Positions 4,691 to 6,836 of a stretch of 6,836 nt of DNA are shown one piece after another. Within the stretch, counting starts at the first letter, position 1, and each line of letters opens with the position of its first letter. The notes under the pieces are model-generated. The model worked only from the letters and a program-made list of their open reading frames with translations. It was not told the origin of the DNA and did no database searches. A program made the position numbers and the translations under genes. Origin of the DNA: DATDRQ01 sp035291645 (lineage in GTDB: Bacteria; Chloroflexota; Anaerolineae; Anaerolineales; UBA4823); NCBI GenBank assembly GCA_035291645.1, contig DATDRQ010000084.1, forward strand, positions 1 to 6,836. The letters are read 5' to 3'.

Positions 4691-6836
4691 AGGCGATGCT
4701 TGTGACAGCCTCCACCTTAACCGCGCATACCTTGAACTCGGGGATCTTGGCGACCGGGTCGAGGGCTGCGATGGTCAGGTAGTTGACGGAGGCCTCCGGG
4801 AAGTGAAAATTGCCGTAGACCATGCCGGGTGGGACACGGTCGGTGACCCAGGCCTCGGCCTCGATGCTGCCCCGGCGGGAAGTCAACCGGACGCGCTTGT
4901 TCCCGTTCAGGCCCAGGCGGACGGCGTCGTCTTCGTTGACTTCGATCAGAGGACGGCTATAGATCTCCAGCAGCCCCTGCGCCCGGCGGGTCATCTCACC
5001 GCCGTGCCAGTGATACAGCACGCGGCCGGTGCTGAGCAGCATGGGGTACTCGTCGTCAGGCATCTCTGCCGGCGGGATGTGCTCGATGGGGGCGAACTTG
5101 CCCAACCCGCGGCTGAACTGCCCGACGTGCAGGATCGGGGTGCCGGGATGGGCGGCGTCCTTCACCGGCCATTGGAAGGTCTCGCCCCGCTCCAGGCGTT
5201 CGTAGCTCACGCCGGCATAGCTGGGGGTCAGGGCGGCGATCTCTGCCATGACCTCCGCCGGCGAAGAATACTCCCAGCCTGAGAAGGGGCCGTCCTGGAG
5301 AACCCGGTTTCCGCCGGAGAGCACGCGCTGCGCCAGGGCGGCGGTGATGCGCCAGTCCTCCCAGGCTTCTCCAGGCGGCTCGATGGCCTTGCGCACGCGC
5401 TGGATGCGCCGTTCGGTATTGGTGAAGGTGCCGTTCTTCTCGGCGAAGGTCACCCCGGGCAGCAGCACGTCGGCATAGGGCGAGGTCTCGGTGGGAAAGA
5501 TCTCCTGCAGGACGATGAAGTCGCATGCCTCCAGGCAGCGGCGGATGTGGTTGGTATCCGGGTCACTCATGATGGGGTCTTCGCCCATGATATAGAGGGC
5601 TTTGGTCATACCCGCCAGGATATCGGGGACGATCTCGGTGACCGTTTTTCCGACCTTTTCAGGCTGGGCGACGCCCCAGGCCTCGGCGAACTTGTGGCGG
5701 ACCGCCTCGTTGGTGACCGGCTGGTAGGCCGGGTAGACGTTGGGCAGGCCGCCCATGTCGCAGGCGCCCTGGACGTTGTTCTGGCCGCGCAGCGGGTTGA
5801 CCCCGCCGCCGGGGACGCCCATATTACCCAGCAGCATCTGCAGGTTGGCCAGGTTCATCACGTTGCGTACGCCGGTGATATGCTGGGTGATGCCCATTGC
5901 CCACAGCACCGCCATCGGTTTGGTAGTGCCCATGATCTCGGCAGCCTGATAGAGCTGTTCGACCGGCACGCCGGTGATCTCGGCGACCAGATCGGGTGGG
6001 TATTGCTGGACCAGGGCGTGGAAATCCTCGAAGCCTTCCGTGCGCTCGGCGATGAAGGTTTTATCTTCCAGGCCCCTCTCGAGGATGATGTACATCAGGC
6101 CGTTGATCAGGGCGTTATCGGTGCCGGGTTTGTGCCTCAGATGCAGTGCTGCGAAATCGGTCAGCGGTATGCGGCGCGGGTCGGCGACGATCAGTACCGC
6201 GCCGCGCTGCTTGACCGCCTGGCGCAGGCGCATCCCGATCACCGGGTGCTGCTCGGTGGTGTTAGAGCCGATCACGAAGAAGGCTTGCGCCTGGGTGGCG
6301 ATATCCTCGATTGAGTTGGACATGGCGCCCGAACCGAAGGAAGTGGCCAGACCGGCCACGGTGCTGGAGTGTCAGAGACGGGCGCAGTGGTCGATGTTGT
6401 TCGTCCCGACCACCTGGCGGGCGAACTTGTTCATCAAGTAGTTTTCTTCGTTGGTGCACTTGGCGGAGGTCAGCACGCCGACCGAGTCCGGCCCGTGCAG
6501 GTCGCGGGCTTCGCGCAGCTTGCGGGCGGTGATGTCGAGGGCGGTGTCCCAGTCGACCTCTACCCACTCGCCGCGCCCGGGTTCGCGGGGAGTCCCGTCG
6601 AGCAGGTACTTGCGCACCTTAGGCCGGGTCAGGCGCTCATGATGGTGGACGTAGTCGTAGCCAAAGCGGCCTTTAACGCAGGTCCAACCGTGGTTAGACG
6701 GTCCGTCCCAGGCTGAGTCGACCTTGACGATCTGGTTATCCTTCACTTCCAGGACCAGCTGGCAGCCGACGCCGCAGTACGAGCAGACCGTCTGGACCTT
6801 GTGCACCTGCCAGGCGCGGCCCTTCCCGATCGACAT
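4689..6836 (-). CDS. fdhF: Selenocysteine-containing formate dehydrogenase alpha subunit (5' end at window edge)
   Basis: The catalytic subunit: it interconverts formate and CO2 at a Mo/W-bis-pterin centre. Read through the UGA at 6374-6372 as Sec, the chain is 715 residues. C18, C21, C25 (CSYCGVGC) and C53 bind the [4Fe-4S] cluster, and K55 follows it. Sec155 is the metal ligand in NNIDHCARL-U-HSSTV, with the catalytic H156 next to it. NPLRGQNNVQGACDMGG (347-363) carries R350, the equivalent of E. coli FdhF R333. FTNTERRIQRVRKA and the C-terminal molydopterin-binding domain (about 590-710, from TGRVLYHWH to ALDPVAKIPE) are complete. Cytosolic: no twin-arginine signal is seen. The ATG is the last codon in the window. 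The residues just after it (GKGRAWQVHKVQT) match, from memory, the linker that follows the N-terminal Fe-S domains of Moorella-type FdhA, so the gene may extend upstream. Alternatively this is a short form of E. coli FdhF length. The following nuoE and nuoF genes indicate NAD(P) as partner. A gene caller unaware of Sec would split it into 6836-6372 and 6359-4689. Confidence 0.94.
6343..6359 (-). promoter_or_regulatory. Bacterial SECIS hairpin
   Basis: The mRNA contains GUGGCC-GGUCU-GGCCAC, a perfect 6-bp stem with a five-base loop. It begins 12 nt after the UGA and is entirely inside the coding sequence. The GGUCU loop with its closing C-G pair is the same as I recall for the E. coli fdhF SECIS, which binds SelB. 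A lower stem extending towards the UGA is not obvious by eye; a possible ACC/GGU pairing would need an asymmetric bulge. Confidence 0.85.
6372..6374 (-). other. In-frame UGA decoded as selenocysteine (Sec155)
   Basis: The codon falls exactly at the position held by Sec or Cys in all formate dehydrogenase alpha subunits, between CARL and HSS. The frame is conserved on both sides with no indel, and a SECIS hairpin follows. This makes recoding far more likely than a nonsense mutation. Confidence 0.95.

Noticed and set aside
5547..6314. Long plus-strand open frame (255 codons) opposite fdhF
   Set aside because: It is the antisense shadow of the formate dehydrogenase. Its His/Asp/Gly-rich composition is typical of reverse-frame translation of G/C-rich genes.
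4689..6359. Independent gene starting at the GTG at 6359
   Set aside because: The GTG is simply Val160 of the formate dehydrogenase, four codons after H156. The sequence before it is conserved family sequence and the preceding UGA is Sec.

Overview
This window is one minus-strand gene cluster with no convincing plus-strand gene. In order of transcription (right to left) it holds: a molybdenum/tungsten formate dehydrogenase catalytic subunit (6836-4689) read through an in-frame UGA as selenocysteine; a NuoE-like [2Fe-2S] subunit (4680-4219); a NuoF-like FMN/NADH subunit (4104-2824); a stand-alone CheY-like receiver (2780-2400); a membrane-bound Cache-HAMP-histidine kinase (2287-302); and the start of a second response regulator that runs off the left edge (284-1). 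Spacings are 8, 114, 43, 112 and 17 nt, so co-transcription is likely.

The metabolic half (fdhF-nuoE-nuoF) looks like a soluble NAD(P)-linked formate dehydrogenase. The alpha subunit oxidises formate, or reduces CO2, at a bis-pterin Mo/W-Sec centre, and the NuoE/NuoF pair passes electrons to or from NAD(P). The alpha chain visible here begins exactly at the window edge and aligns from memory with the linker after the N-terminal Fe-S domains of longer NAD(P)-type enzymes such as Moorella FdhA. It may therefore be truncated by the window, or a separate upstream protein may supply those clusters. A clean bacterial SECIS hairpin with a GGUCU loop lies directly after the UGA, so this is a selenoprotein gene and not a broken one.

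The regulatory half is a three-protein phosphorelay: receiver, sensor kinase, second receiver. Its position directly behind the dehydrogenase suggests it senses a small molecule tied to this metabolism, but its targets are not visible. Two non-standard elements sit in the gaps. One is a GCAAAG-rich imperfect inverted repeat of about 98 bp between nuoE and nuoF that supplies the nuoE stop codon. The other is a 22-39 codon open frame that overlaps both the stop of the receiver and the start of the kinase.

The organism is an anaerobe or facultative anaerobe with moderately high GC content, Sec-decoding machinery and molybdopterin enzymes. The gene set and protein style would fit Chloroflexota (Anaerolineae-like), with a deltaproteobacterial-type or Firmicute lineage as alternatives. 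That assignment is a low-confidence impression, not something the sequence proves.
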